41,033 nucleotides of DNA from Oscillatoriales cyanobacterium (GCA_004294385.1 REAP01000104.1:1-41033), one strand, 5' to 3'; numbered from the stretch's first letter, positions 16,905 to 25,760 are shown. The notes: generated by a model not told the origin, from the letters alone. Numbers and translations: made by a program.

Positions 16905-18170
16905 TTAATCATTCCGCAAAGCTGCGATCGGATCTAAGCGCGCTGCATTTCGAGCCGGCAAGACTCCAGCCAATAAGCCTACAGTAAAGGATAGCCCAAA
17001 ACCGGCTGCGATCGACCATACTGAAATTACAAACGGAAAACTAAAGGTTGTGGCGGCCCCAAAGGCGATCGCAATTCCCAACCCAATACCCGCCGTACCC
17101 CCAACAGTCGAAACTAAAATCGATTCAGCCATAAATTGAATCAGAATAGCTGCATTAGTAGCGCCTACCGCTTTCCGAATCCCGATTTCCTTAGTGCGTT
17201 CCACAACTGACACCAACATAATATTAGCAATGCCGATGCCGCCAACTACCAGGGAAATCCCAGCGATTGCCACTACCATCACTGTAAACAAACCTACCAC
17301 ATTGCTGAAAGTATTCACAATATCAACTTGATTGATAACTCGAAAATCATCCGGTTGTGGCGGATAAATATTGTGGCGCAAACGCATGATATTTTCTACT
17401 TGAAATTGAGCATCAGCTAAATCCGACTCCCCCGTAGTTTGTAACCAAAAACCAGAGATGGCAATTCCAGCCAAAGAATTTCTACCGACAATTCGAGCCG
17501 ACATATTTTTGAGCGGAATATACACGCGATCGTCCTGATCAGTACCCCCTACCGAACCCTTTGGTTCCATCACTCCTATTACCTTGTAGCGCCCTCCCTG
17601 AATACGAACATCCGCCGATAGGGCATTAGCGCCGACTCCAAAAAGCTCGTCTCGCACCTTAGAACCGAGGACAACTACTGGCTCAGCAGCATTCAATTCA
17701 TCCTCATTAAAAAAACGTCCCGCTTGAGGTTGAATGTTCTTCACATCGGGATAATTTAAATCGGTTCCCAAGATAGAAGTAGATGAGTTTTGCCCGCCAT
17801 AAACAACTTGCACTTGGCGCTGCAAAAAAGCCGAAATTGCCTTAACTGCGGGTGCTTGTTTGCCGATCGCCCTAGCGTCATCCCAAGTTAAAGTAGAAGC
17901 AGAACCACTACCCTGACTAACACCACCAGATCGCGAAGCACCAGATAAAACCAACAACACATCAGTACCCAAAGCCTTCAACTGTTCCTCAGTAGACTTT
18001 TGTGCACCCTGGCCCACGGAAGTAATTGCAATCACCGAAGATATGCCAATAATCACACCCAGCATCGTCAAACTGGTACGCAATTTATTATTCCACAGCG
18101 CCTCAGTCGCCATGAATACAATTTGAACATTTGAGATTTTGTTAATATTGGGGCGAGTTTGTAATTTCAT
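16905..18170 (-). CDS. MacB-like ABC transporter permease (FtsX family)
   Basis: A 421-aa inner-membrane permease without its own nucleotide-binding domain. An N-terminal membrane segment (about 33-55, LTMLGVIIGISSVIAITSVG) is followed by a large MacB periplasmic core domain (about 60-290). Three C-terminal membrane helices (about 295-400) then carry the FtsX signature VERTKEIGIRKAVGAT and end LPARNAARLDPIAALR. It lies downstream of the adaptor gene at 18395-20212 on the same strand, so the two probably form an export unit for a lipophilic or peptide substrate. No LolD/MacB-type ATPase gene is present nearby. A 180-bp hairpin element separates the two genes. Confidence 0.92.
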   Translation of the reverse strand: MKLQTRPNINKISNVQIVFMATEALWNNKLRTSLTMLGVIIGISSVIAITSVGQGAQKSTEEQLKALGTDVLLVLSGASRSGGVSQGSGSASTLTWDDARAIGKQAPAVKAISAFLQRQVQVVYGGQNSSTSILGTDLNYPDVKNIQPQAGRFFNEDELNAAEPVVVLGSKVRDELFGVGANALSADVRIQGGRYKVIGVMEPKGSVGGTDQDDRVYIPLKNMSARIVGRNSLAGIAISGFWLQTTGESDLADAQFQVENIMRLRHNIYPPQPDDFRVINQVDIVNTFSNVVGLFTVMVVAIAGISLVVGGIGIANIMLVSVVERTKEIGIRKAVGATNAAILIQFMAESILVSTVGGTAGIGLGIAIAFGAATTFSFPFVISVWSIAAGFGLSFTVGLLAGVLPARNAARLDPIAALRND

Positions 18171-18187
18171 ATTATTTGTTATTGGTT

Positions 18188-18372
18188 ATTAGTTATGTGA
18201 CACGATCCGCCGGGGGTTGAAACCCCCGTCTCATAGCTAAAGTCGGTTGAAACCGACTGAAAATTCGTCTAAAACCGATGTACATCAACTAACTCTTCAG
18301 TCCTCTTTCAGAGGACTTTCGCTATGAGACAGGGATTTCAATCCCTGGCGGACTCTGCGACGAACCAACTAG
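18188..18372. repeat. Large structured palindromic element
   Basis: An almost symmetrical palindrome with nested stems: TCCGCC pairs with GGCGGA, and GTCTCATAGC (18229-18238) with GCTATGAGAC. Each arm contains two small hairpins: CGGGGGTTGAAACCCCCG and GTCGGTTGAAACCGAC on the left, GTCCTCTTTCAGAGGAC and AGGGATTTCAATCCCT on the right. Arms related to these occur at 1-50 and 25640-25710, with different stem sequences that still pair. It lies between two co-transcribed genes, so it may be processed or attenuate the transcript. Confidence 0.85.
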
Positions 18373-18394
18373 CCCCGACTGCGCGGACTAACTA

Positions 18395-20212
18395 CTAACG
18401 CAAACGACTTCCACCACCCGGTTGCAAACCCGGAATTCCCGACGATGGATTTTGAGATTTAGGCCGCAATCCTGGTGGGAAACTAATAAACACCTTTTCA
18501 TTTCCCTTCAAACCCGATCGCACTTCCGTCTTATCATCCACCGTCATCCCCGTCTTAATCGGAATAAACAGAGGCTTCCCATCCTCTCCACCCGGCACAA
18601 ACACTCCCGTTTCCTTTCTTTGACGAACAATTGCCGCAGTCGGGACAACCAAAACATCCTTCAATTCACCAGCTTTAAACTCCACATTCACATTCATACC
18701 CGATCGCAATAGTTTCTTCTTATCATCAACAATCGAAGTTTTCACCTCAAAACTGGTAACATTTTGCTGGACAATCGACTGAGGCGAAATTTGATTAACT
18801 TTGCCCGTAAAAGTCTTTCCCGTATAAGCATCAGCTTGAATAGACGCACCTTGGCCAAGGCGGATTTGAGCAATATTACTTTCTGCGACATTAGCCACAA
18901 CCTGATTTTTTGAAGCTAAAGACAAAATCGAAGAAGACGTCGCCGAAGAAACTGCACTACCTGCTGTTGTAGGTGTGACAAAAGCTCCCGGATCAGCATA
19001 TTTGCGGGTGACAGTACCGCTGAAAGGAGCGCGAATTTTCGTATCATTAATCAGCGCTTGGACAGTTTGAAGAGTGCCTTTGGCGGAGAGAACTTGAGCA
19101 CGGGCGATCGCAATTTCTTCCGGGCGAGCACCAGCTTCAATTAGTGCCAAAGCTTGCTGTTTTTGCTCCACTGCGGCCTCGGAAGCGGCAATGTCTTCGG
19201 ATCGCGCCCCCGATCGCACCACATCCAAAGCTTGCCGTTTTTGCTCGACTGCGGCCCGTCCCGCTGCGATATCTTCCGGGCGAGCACCAGCCTGAATTAG
19301 CGCCAAAGCTTGCTGTTTTTGGTCAACAGCGGCCCGCCCCGCAGCGATATCTTCCGATCGCGCACCCGATCGCAACAATGCTACAGCTTGTTCGGCTTGT
19401 CTGATTTGAGTTTGAGCGCGATCGCGCGCGGTGCGAGAAGTATTTACAATTTGGAGAGAAATGGCCCCGGATGTGTATAGTTCTTGATTTCTTTGAAAGT
19501 CTTCTTCTGCTTGTTTTTTGGCATATTCAGCATCCCTAAGTTTAGCTTGCGCTTGGGTAATATCTTCGGGACGATTACCCTTGAGCAATTTTTGGAGAGT
19601 TGCTTGTTGTTCGGCTAATTGTGCCTTTGCTGCTGCAATATCCTGACTGCGATTACCATTGAGCAATTTTTGGAGAGTTGCTTGTTGTTCAGTTACTTGT
19701 GCTTGGGCGGCGGCAATATCTTGGGTTCGATTACCATTAAGTAATTTTTCCAGACTGGCTTTTTGTTCAGCTACTTGTGCCTTTGCGACAGCAATATCTT
19801 CGACTCGATTCCCGTTAAGTAATTTTTGCAGATTGGCTTCGGCGGATGCGAGTTGTCCGCGATTTTGGGTAAGTTGTCCTTGGAGGTTGGAGTCATCCAT
19901 TTGAGCGAGAATCTGCCCTGTTTTAACAGTGTCTCCTTCTTTGACGAGCAAACTTTTGAGCACTCCCGAAGTTTTGGGGCTGACATTAACACTCCTTTCG
20001 GGTGCAATTGTGCCATTTGCTGAAATTGCGATCGGCAAATTCACCCTTTCGACAGCAACGGTTTTTTCCTTGCGTCTACCTTCCCGGCTGGATTTGACTG
20101 TGAGTTGGCTATAAGCTGTGTAGCCAACTCCTGCCAGCAATCCGACGGCGAGGAACCCGATTAACCAGGGAGTTAGTCCTTTTTTTATCTGAAGATGTTT
20201 TACTAAGTACAT
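18395..20212 (-). CDS. HlyD/MacA-type membrane fusion (adaptor) protein with expanded coiled-coil hairpin
   Basis: The periplasmic adaptor of a MacA-MacB-like exporter, 605 aa versus roughly 400 for MacA. It has an N-terminal membrane anchor (about 14-36), then the first half of the lipoyl domain (SPKTSGVLKSLLVKEGDTVK). Next comes a long alpha-helical hairpin (about 113-390), the second lipoyl half (TKIRAPFSGTVTRKY), a beta-barrel and a membrane-proximal domain. The hairpin contains two sets of exact 26-residue repeats: GNRxxDIA at 134, 160, 186 and 212 on the descending arm, and GARxEDIA at 283, 309, 335 and 361 on the ascending arm. The matched expansion would lengthen both helices equally. 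It is followed by the permease gene and has no linked ATPase. Confidence 0.93.
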   Translation of the reverse strand: MYLVKHLQIKKGLTPWLIGFLAVGLLAGVGYTAYSQLTVKSSREGRRKEKTVAVERVNLPIAISANGTIAPERSVNVSPKTSGVLKSLLVKEGDTVKTGQILAQMDDSNLQGQLTQNRGQLASAEANLQKLLNGNRVEDIAVAKAQVAEQKASLEKLLNGNRTQDIAAAQAQVTEQQATLQKLLNGNRSQDIAAAKAQLAEQQATLQKLLKGNRPEDITQAQAKLRDAEYAKKQAEEDFQRNQELYTSGAISLQIVNTSRTARDRAQTQIRQAEQAVALLRSGARSEDIAAGRAAVDQKQQALALIQAGARPEDIAAGRAAVEQKRQALDVVRSGARSEDIAASEAAVEQKQQALALIEAGARPEEIAIARAQVLSAKGTLQTVQALINDTKIRAPFSGTVTRKYADPGAFVTPTTAGSAVSSATSSSILSLASKNQVVANVAESNIAQIRLGQGASIQADAYTGKTFTGKVNQISPQSIVQQNVTSFEVKTSIVDDKKKLLRSGMNVNVEFKAGELKDVLVVPTAAIVRQRKETGVFVPGGEDGKPLFIPIKTGMTVDDKTEVRSGLKGNEKVFISFPPGLRPKSQNPSSGIPGLQPGGGSRLR

Positions 20213-20382
20213 ATAAGTTAGACCGATCGGGCGTCTGCTTCATTTTGACCGATCGGGAACCAAAAAGGTTCAATTTAAGTCTGACTAATTTTTTGAGGTT
20301 GTGCTGTTGTGTCGGATTATTTTGAATAATCAGGAAATCAGCTAAGATTAATTGAGAATCTCGATCGATGAGGAACGCAGAC

Positions 20383-20637
20383 ATGAGCATTCAATTAGAG
20401 TTGCCACCGGAGTTGGAAAGTCAACTATCTACTGAAGCAGTGCGACTAAACCTACCTTTATCTGAATATATCCTACGTGTTTTATCGATCAGAAAAGTTT
20501 TGAGTAACCCACCTAAAACTGGAGCAGAACTTGTTGCTTATTGGCAAAGCGAAGGAGTCATCAACTCACGACCTGATATTACCGATAGTCAATTATATGC
20601 TCGAAACCTGCGCCATCAGGCCGAAACACGGACATAA
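20383..20637 (+). CDS. Small antitoxin-like protein (orphan)
   Basis: An 84-aa protein, SIQLELPPELESQLSTEAVRLNLPLSEYIL, then a linker and a C-terminal tail (TGAELVAYWQSEGV ... RNLRHQAETRT). This layout is common in cyanobacterial ORFs located before PIN-domain toxins, with a predicted DNA-binding fold at the N-terminus. The ATG at 20383 is preferred, with GAGGAA about 9 nt upstream; another ATG lies at 20368. No PIN or RelE toxin follows: the next gene is the convergent Uma2 protein. It is therefore an orphan antitoxin candidate or a solitary regulator. The function is inferred from its general appearance only. Confidence 0.65.
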   Translation: MSIQLELPPELESQLSTEAVRLNLPLSEYILRVLSIRKVLSNPPKTGAELVAYWQSEGVINSRPDITDSQLYARNLRHQAETRT

Positions 20638-20679
20638 GAAACGCTATGTACCTTTCGGGTTAGTCAAATCATAGTGATT

Positions 20680-21306
20680 TTACCTGCCAGCCATCAACAC
20701 CTGTTCCGCAGTCAGTTTTAAATCTGGGAAAGTCATAGAAACGATGGTCTGATTGCCCCGAATCTGCTGAATTTGATATTCCCCATTCACTAAAGTGCAG
20801 ATAGAGAGGGTAGGTTGTTTGGGCTTCCCAATGTGTTGAGTACCACCCAATCCTGCGTAGTCTGCAATCCAATATTCAGAAATACCTAAAACTGCGTAGT
20901 CTTCGACTTTACGGGAATAATCATTTTGCCAGTTACTACTAACAACTTCCGCCACAAATTTAATCGAACTGCCTAGTGTTAGGATCGACTCGTTAGACCA
21001 AAACAGTTCTTTGGTAAGTTCATTGCGATCGACAACTGCAACATCAGGTCGAAATGCTGTCATACTAATATTTGAAGGGCGCAATAGTCCCCGCTGAAGG
21101 ACAAACCAAGGTAAGCCTATTCTGTCGATCTGGACACAGATTTTTGTGGTAATGAAGGCTGCAACCTCTTCGTGAGGGCCTGTTGGTTCCAAGTCGAATA
21201 CCTCTCCATCGATCAGTTCATAGCGGTTATCGCCACCATAACGGGCGATAAACTCGTCAAAGCTGAGTGGTTTCTGTTGTATTGGTTGGTCGATCGCAAT
21301 AGTCAT
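20680..21306 (-). CDS. Uma2 family (DUF820) protein, second paralogue
   Basis: A 208-aa PD-(D/E)XK-fold Uma2 protein. The core reads YELIDGEVFDLEPTGPHEEV, FRPDVAVVDR with the catalytic Asp, VAEVVSSNWQNDYSRKVEDY with ExV, and GISEYWIADY. It is intact, convergent with the antitoxin-like gene at 20383-20637, and separated from it by about 40 nt. Its role is unknown. The presence of two Uma2 proteins within 6 kb is typical of the expansion of this family in multicellular cyanobacteria. Confidence 0.87.
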   Translation of the reverse strand: MTIAIDQPIQQKPLSFDEFIARYGGDNRYELIDGEVFDLEPTGPHEEVAAFITTKICVQIDRIGLPWFVLQRGLLRPSNISMTAFRPDVAVVDRNELTKELFWSNESILTLGSSIKFVAEVVSSNWQNDYSRKVEDYAVLGISEYWIADYAGLGGTQHIGKPKQPTLSICTLVNGEYQIQQIRGNQTIVSMTFPDLKLTAEQVLMAGR

Positions 21307-21389
21307 AGCTCAACTTACCCCAATCAATTCCTTTAGTCTATCAGATGGAGCAACTGGTTAGATCGATCTCACGTCTTGCACCATTGTCA

Positions 21390-21458
21390 GCAACAGGCTG
21401 TCCGGCCTGTTCCACAAAGAGTGATTATTCTTGTGGAACAGGCATCTTGCCTGTTCAG
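21390..21458. repeat. Two GAACAGGC-type palindromes
   Basis: A degenerate copy (ACAGGCTGTCCGGCCTGTTCCACA) and a normal reverse copy (TTGTGGAACAGGCATCTTGC) lie between the Uma2 gene and the downstream end of the M16 peptidase gene. They belong to the same family as the cluster at 12496. Confidence 0.8.
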
Positions 21459-21502
21459 ATCGATCGAACTTGTGAAAAGTTCGATCGCACATTACCTCAT
21501 CA

Positions 21503-22771
21503 TCAAGCAACAGCCACCGCGCCAAACTCTGTAACCGCCGCCTCCGGGCCAACCAAAGAAACATAAGGTTCTACAAAAAATTTCCTAGCAGCATCCCGCG
21601 CTTGGGCAGCAGTCACCTGGGCAATTTCTGCTTGAAACTCTTCATCAAATTTAATTCCCAATCCCAAAGTTTCGTACCAGCCGACAACTTGAGCAATTTG
21701 CGAATTAGTTTGTTTTCCTAAAGCATATTGACCGAGGATTTTATTCTTGCAAGCTTGCAATTCCTCCTCACTTAGTTGGATACTGGCAAGTCGATCGACT
21801 TCTGTACGCAATCCATCAAAAGCCGTCTGTGTATTTTCCGGCGCAGTACCCATGTACACCACAAACTGTGCTGCATCCAAGCGCGTCGCATACAGCGAAG
21901 AAACATCGTAAGCCAAACCTCGCTTCTCCCGCAATTCCACAAACAACCGACTCGATAAACCGTTACCCAAATAAGTATTCAGCAACTTTAGTGCTACATA
22001 GCCAGCATCTTTTACTGCCGGTGCAAGGTAGCCCAACATCACCACGGATTGCTGGGTTTCTTGGGACTTCAGCACTGATTTCGGGTGGGCTGTGATGGGG
22101 GGTAAAGCTAAAGTTGGTAGCGGTGTTACGGGCGCTTTCCAGTCACCAAATATGCGATCGACCAAGGCGATCGCATCTTCTGTTGATATTCTGCCAGCTA
22201 CAGAAATAACTACATTATCCGGGCGGAAATAGGTTTTGTGAAACTGTTCGAGTTCGGTTCTAGTCAGCTTGGACATGGTATCTTCCGTGCCCAAGGTAGA
22301 GAAAGCGTAGGGATGATCCTGGTACATCGATTGGCGCAATTGCTCAAAGGCGATGGAAAATGGTTGTTCTTTTTGCGATCGAATTGCTGATACAGCGATG
22401 CGTCTTTCCAATTCTACTTCTGCTTCCGGGAAAGTGGGCGATCGCATCAACTCACTCGCCAACTCCAAAATATCCGTAAAGTCGGCTGAAACCGTCTTCA
22501 AACTGACTAAAAAATAGTCTGAAGTTGAATCAGTACCCAATCTCGCTCCTACCGATTCTACACGTTCGGCAATTTCTAGCGAAGAAAGGCGATCGGTTCC
22601 TTTCGTCATTACCGCCGACAGTAAGTGACACAATCCAGCTTGTTCTGGCTGTACGCAACGGCTACCGGCCCGCAAAAATATCCTAGCTGCAATAATATCT
22701 GCTGCTGGGTTTTCTGCTGCCAAAACAACAATACCATTGTCTAAAACTGTGCGGTGGATTTCGTTTTTCAT
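21503..22771 (-). CDS. M16 peptidase-like protein, non-catalytic subunit
   Basis: A 422-aa M16B (mitochondrial-processing-peptidase-like) protein. The HxxEH zinc motif is replaced: the equivalent stretch GLCHLLSAVMTKGT reads H49-L-L-S-A53, lacking both the catalytic glutamate and the second histidine. The second domain retains the R/Y pair environment (GNGLSSRLFVELREKRGLAYDVSS). It is the downstream partner of the active gene at 22921-24186, with the same length and orientation. By analogy with the alpha subunit of processing peptidases, it likely forms a heterodimer with the active protein. It has no signal peptide. A 149-bp tandem repeat tract separates the two genes. Confidence 0.92.
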   Translation of the reverse strand: MKNEIHRTVLDNGIVVLAAENPAADIIAARIFLRAGSRCVQPEQAGLCHLLSAVMTKGTDRLSSLEIAERVESVGARLGTDSTSDYFLVSLKTVSADFTDILELASELMRSPTFPEAEVELERRIAVSAIRSQKEQPFSIAFEQLRQSMYQDHPYAFSTLGTEDTMSKLTRTELEQFHKTYFRPDNVVISVAGRISTEDAIALVDRIFGDWKAPVTPLPTLALPPITAHPKSVLKSQETQQSVVMLGYLAPAVKDAGYVALKLLNTYLGNGLSSRLFVELREKRGLAYDVSSLYATRLDAAQFVVYMGTAPENTQTAFDGLRTEVDRLASIQLSEEELQACKNKILGQYALGKQTNSQIAQVVGWYETLGLGIKFDEEFQAEIAQVTAAQARDAARKFFVEPYVSLVGPEAAVTEFGAVAVA

Positions 22772-22784
22772 TGAATTATTTAAT

Positions 22785-22920
22785 TGGTTAGTTGTTAGTT
22801 GTTAGTTGTTAGTTGTTAGTTGTTAGTTGTTAGTTGTTAAGTTGTTAGTTGTTAGTTGTAATAACCAATAACTAATAACCAATAACTAATAACCAATAAC
22901 TAATAACCAATAACCAATAA
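22785..22920. repeat. Tandem repeats TTAGTTG and AATAACC/AATAACT
   Basis: Seven-nucleotide TTAGTTG units (about 22790-22858) are followed by ACCAATA/ACTAATA units (about 22860-22920) that are nearly their inverse, so the tract can fold into one long hairpin. It fills the whole space between the two M16 genes and ends at the stop codon of the upstream one. Confidence 0.9.
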
Positions 22921-24186
22921 CTAAATTGGTTTTAACACCACAGCCGCGTAGTGTTTGGGAGAAAGATATTTTTGAGCTAAGCGCTGGATATCTAGTGGTT
23001 GGAATGCCTGAATTTTGGTGGGATAGCTGAGGGCTAATTCAGCTTTGGCGATCGTATTGTAATACCCATAAAGACCAGCCAGTTGTCCTGGGGTTTCGAT
23101 GGAGAAAGCAAAATCGTTGCACAGCAAACGCTTACAGCGTCGCAATTCTGCCTCAGAAACTAGCTCAGATTGCAATTCCCAAAGCCGATCGCAAATCACA
23201 GATTCCACCTTTTCGACATTCTCCGCTTCCAACACAGCACTTATCGTAAATAAACTCGATTCCCGTTGTAGCGAAAAAGAACTCTCGATCGCCTCTACCC
23301 ATTGTAGTTCTTCCCGCAGTTCCCGCACCAAACGAGACGATCGCCCATCAGCCAGCAACACCGACAACAAATCTAAGCCACAAGCACTTTCCAACTGCTC
23401 AACTCCCGGCCCAGTCCAAGCCATCATCAGCCGTGCTTGTTCCAATCTGGGAAGGTGGAGCTCCTGACGGCGAATTTCTGCTAGCGGTGGTTCAGCTTCT
23501 GCTGCAAACTTGGGACAATCCCACCTGTCAGAAAACTCCCCGAAAGCTTTCGCCGTCACATCCATCGCCTGTGCTTCCTCAATTCCCCCAACTATCACCA
23601 CAGTCATATTTTCTGGTTGATAGTGCGATCGATGAAAACAGCGCATTTCGTGGGGTGTTAGCGACATCAGCAACTCTTCTGTGCCCAATACCGATCGCCT
23701 GTAGGGATGGCGCTGGTAAACTGTTTCCATCATTGCTTGGAAACCCAGCCAATCGGGGTCATCTTGAGCTTGGCGAATTTCTTCGAGTACCACATTTCGT
23801 TCGCGATCGAATTCTGAATCTGGAATCGAAGCCCGCAACAGTAATTCTGCTAGTGGCTGAGTAGTTTCTGCTAAATAACTTGCCGCCGCCGTGACATAAA
23901 AATGGGCGTAGTCGTGACTTGTCGCTGCATTAGTCACACCGCCGCGATTTTCGATTATTTGGTCAAATTCGACCGGGGCGATCGCGTCAGTCCCCTTAAA
24001 TATCATATGCTCTAGAAAGTGAGCCATTCCCGACCACGAATCGGGTTCCAGCGTTGCACCCGCCTTTACCCACACGTCTAGTGCGACCACAGGTGTAGCC
24101 GAAATTCGCTGATGAATGACTGTTAATCCATTATTCAGCTTCCAGACGTTTGCTGGGAAATCTAAAGCAGTCAGGAGTTGAGACAA
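22921..24186 (-). CDS. M16 family zinc peptidase, catalytic subunit
   Basis: A 421-aa metallopeptidase of the pitrilysin/processing-peptidase class. The zinc site is HFLEH (H56, E59, H60), with the distal ligand among E135/E136 in NVVLEEIRQAQDD. The second M16 domain contains GRSSRLVRELREELQWVE. There is no signal sequence, so it should act in the cytosol or at the membrane surface. With the inactive paralogue downstream (21503-22771) it would form an alpha/beta-type heterodimer that degrades or processes peptides. It is first in the probable two-gene operon. The substrate is unknown. Confidence 0.95.
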   Translation of the reverse strand: MSQLLTALDFPANVWKLNNGLTVIHQRISATPVVALDVWVKAGATLEPDSWSGMAHFLEHMIFKGTDAIAPVEFDQIIENRGGVTNAATSHDYAHFYVTAAASYLAETTQPLAELLLRASIPDSEFDRERNVVLEEIRQAQDDPDWLGFQAMMETVYQRHPYRRSVLGTEELLMSLTPHEMRCFHRSHYQPENMTVVIVGGIEEAQAMDVTAKAFGEFSDRWDCPKFAAEAEPPLAEIRRQELHLPRLEQARLMMAWTGPGVEQLESACGLDLLSVLLADGRSSRLVRELREELQWVEAIESSFSLQRESSLFTISAVLEAENVEKVESVICDRLWELQSELVSEAELRRCKRLLCNDFAFSIETPGQLAGLYGYYNTIAKAELALSYPTKIQAFQPLDIQRLAQKYLSPKHYAAVVLKPI

Positions 24187-24439
24187 GCTAGTTCTTCTTA
24201 AACTACAGTTAACTTCGGCTTTAACAATGGTAGCGCTTTACAGGTAGGCGATCGGCGTTGATTGATACAAAAATCAATCGATTTTAGATTTTAGATTTTC
24301 CCTTTGTTACCATTTTTCAGTTTAAAAGTCAACAGCTTGCGCGGGTGATTGATGAATCAGTCGCGAGAAAGAGGAAGTAATCAAAAAATTTCAATATCTT
24401 TAATAAGAACACGACAGATATTCAGAGGAGAACAGACAA

Positions 24440-25465
24440 ATGGTAGCTACCCTTGAAGACACCAAACGCCAAGCGATCGGCATGAAATTAGCAGACATGA
24501 AAGCACTGCAAAATTTACTCATCACTAACGAGCAATTGTTGATCAACTCCTGTAACGACTCCGAACTGTGCGATCGCTTCCGCGATATGCTTGAGGACGA
24601 TCGCAAAAACCTGGGCGTATTAGAAACCGTAATCATTCAATACGGCGTTCAATCGGAACCCAAAGAAACAACCACAGAAATGATCAAAGAAGTTCAGAAA
24701 CTAATGAAAGGTTCTGAACTAACCATGTTTGAAAAAGTCTCTCAGCACGAACTGCTCAAACACAAACAAACAATGGCAGGCCTATTAGTTCACAAAGCCG
24801 CTCAAGTAGTAGGTGCAGACATCGAAGCCGCCATTATTCCCCTCAACACAGTGAACTTTGAAAACCGCGCCCACCAAGAACAACTCAAAGGAGTTATGGA
24901 AATATTGGGAGTGCGCGAACTAACTGGAAAAGACCCCGAACAAGGGGTTTGGGCTCGCGTCCAAGATGCGATGGCTGCCATGAGCGGCATCATCGGCGGT
25001 GCTGTCACCCGCACCAAAGATGAAATGAACATCACCGAAATCATCACAATGGATCACCGCAAAGTCGATACCCTATTTATGGAAATCGAAAAAACCGACA
25101 GTCCGCAAAAACTGCAAGAATTCTTCGGTCAGTTATACAAAGACTTAAGCGTCCACGCAGAAGCCGAAGAACAAGTTGTTTACCCAGCAATTCGCAGCTA
25201 CTACAGCGACATTCAAGAACTCTACGATGAGCAAGCAGAAATGAAGCAAATGCTCGCACACATTAAGGCTCTCAGCCCTGGTGCTACTGCTGAATTCAAA
25301 GCTCAAATTGAACAGCTAAAAACAGCGGTGAAGGCTCATGTGAAAGAAGAAGAAAATGATATGTTCCCTCAAATTCGCCGCAACTTCAGCGAAGCGCAAA
25401 TGGAGCAAATGGCTACTCAATTCAAGGCAGCTAAAAGCACTTTGCAGCAAGAAATGGCTGGCTAA
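24440..25465 (+). CDS. Hemerythrin HHE domain protein with helical N-terminal domain
   Basis: A 341-aa, all-helical protein. The C-terminal hemerythrin domain (about 200-315) shows the expected di-iron ligands: H206 in MDHRKVD, H239 and E243 in VHAEAEE, H274 in MLAHI, and H300 and E304 in KAHVKEEE. The N-terminal half (about 8-135) is another helical bundle (MKALQNLLITNEQLL, FEKVSQHELLKHKQTMAGLL) of ferritin-like appearance, without an equally clear ligand set. The start has AGAGGAGAACAGACAA upstream. Likely role: oxygen, NO or peroxide binding or iron handling in the cytosol. It appears to be monocistronic and is followed by palindromic repeats. Confidence 0.9.
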   Translation: MVATLEDTKRQAIGMKLADMKALQNLLITNEQLLINSCNDSELCDRFRDMLEDDRKNLGVLETVIIQYGVQSEPKETTTEMIKEVQKLMKGSELTMFEKVSQHELLKHKQTMAGLLVHKAAQVVGADIEAAIIPLNTVNFENRAHQEQLKGVMEILGVRELTGKDPEQGVWARVQDAMAAMSGIIGGAVTRTKDEMNITEIITMDHRKVDTLFMEIEKTDSPQKLQEFFGQLYKDLSVHAEAEEQVVYPAIRSYYSDIQELYDEQAEMKQMLAHIKALSPGATAEFKAQIEQLKTAVKAHVKEEENDMFPQIRRNFSEAQMEQMATQFKAAKSTLQQEMAG

Positions 25466-25487
25466 TTGAGCATTCAGACATAATAGA

Positions 25488-25550
25488 GGACACGGCAATG
25501 CCGTGTCCCTACAGTATCATTTTCGGTAGGGACACGGCACTGCCGTGTCC
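25488..25550. repeat. Paired GGACACGGCA(A/C)TGCCGTGTCC palindromes
   Basis: Two 21-nt palindromes at 25488-25508 and 25530-25550 have CCCTAC/GTAGGG inner flanks, the same architecture as 6979-7041. They are 22 nt downstream of the hemerythrin stop and could terminate its transcription. The following 28 nt (CTAATTTCTAACAATTCCGA and onward) recur after the MITE at 25772, showing that the block was duplicated before the MITE inserted. Confidence 0.85.
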
Positions 25551-25611
25551 TAATTTCTAACAATTCCGATGCCAACGAAACAGTATTATTTTCGGTAGGG
25601 ACACGGCACTG

Positions 25612-25760
25612 CCCATAGGTGTCAACTTAAGGTCAAACCTATAGTCCGGCAGGGGTTGAAACCCCCGCCTCAAAGCTAAAGTCCTCTAAAAGAGGACTGA
25701 AGAGAAGACGGGCCCACAGACGAACTTGGCGGGCTGACAGCTTAAGTTGACACCTATGGG
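25612..25760. mobile_element. Complete 149-bp palindromic MITE with 20-bp terminal inverted repeats
   Basis: The left terminus is CCCATAGGTGTCAACTTAAG (25612-25631) and the right terminus (25741-25760) is its exact reverse complement. Both flanks read CACTG (25607-25611 and 25761-25765), a 5-bp target duplication. The insertion falls at the centre of a GGACACGGCACTGCCGTGTCC palindrome. The interior contains hairpins AGGGGTTGAAACCCCC and GTCCTCTAAAAGAGGAC. It carries no ORF, so transposition would need a transposase from elsewhere. A second copy ends at position 97. Confidence 0.9.
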
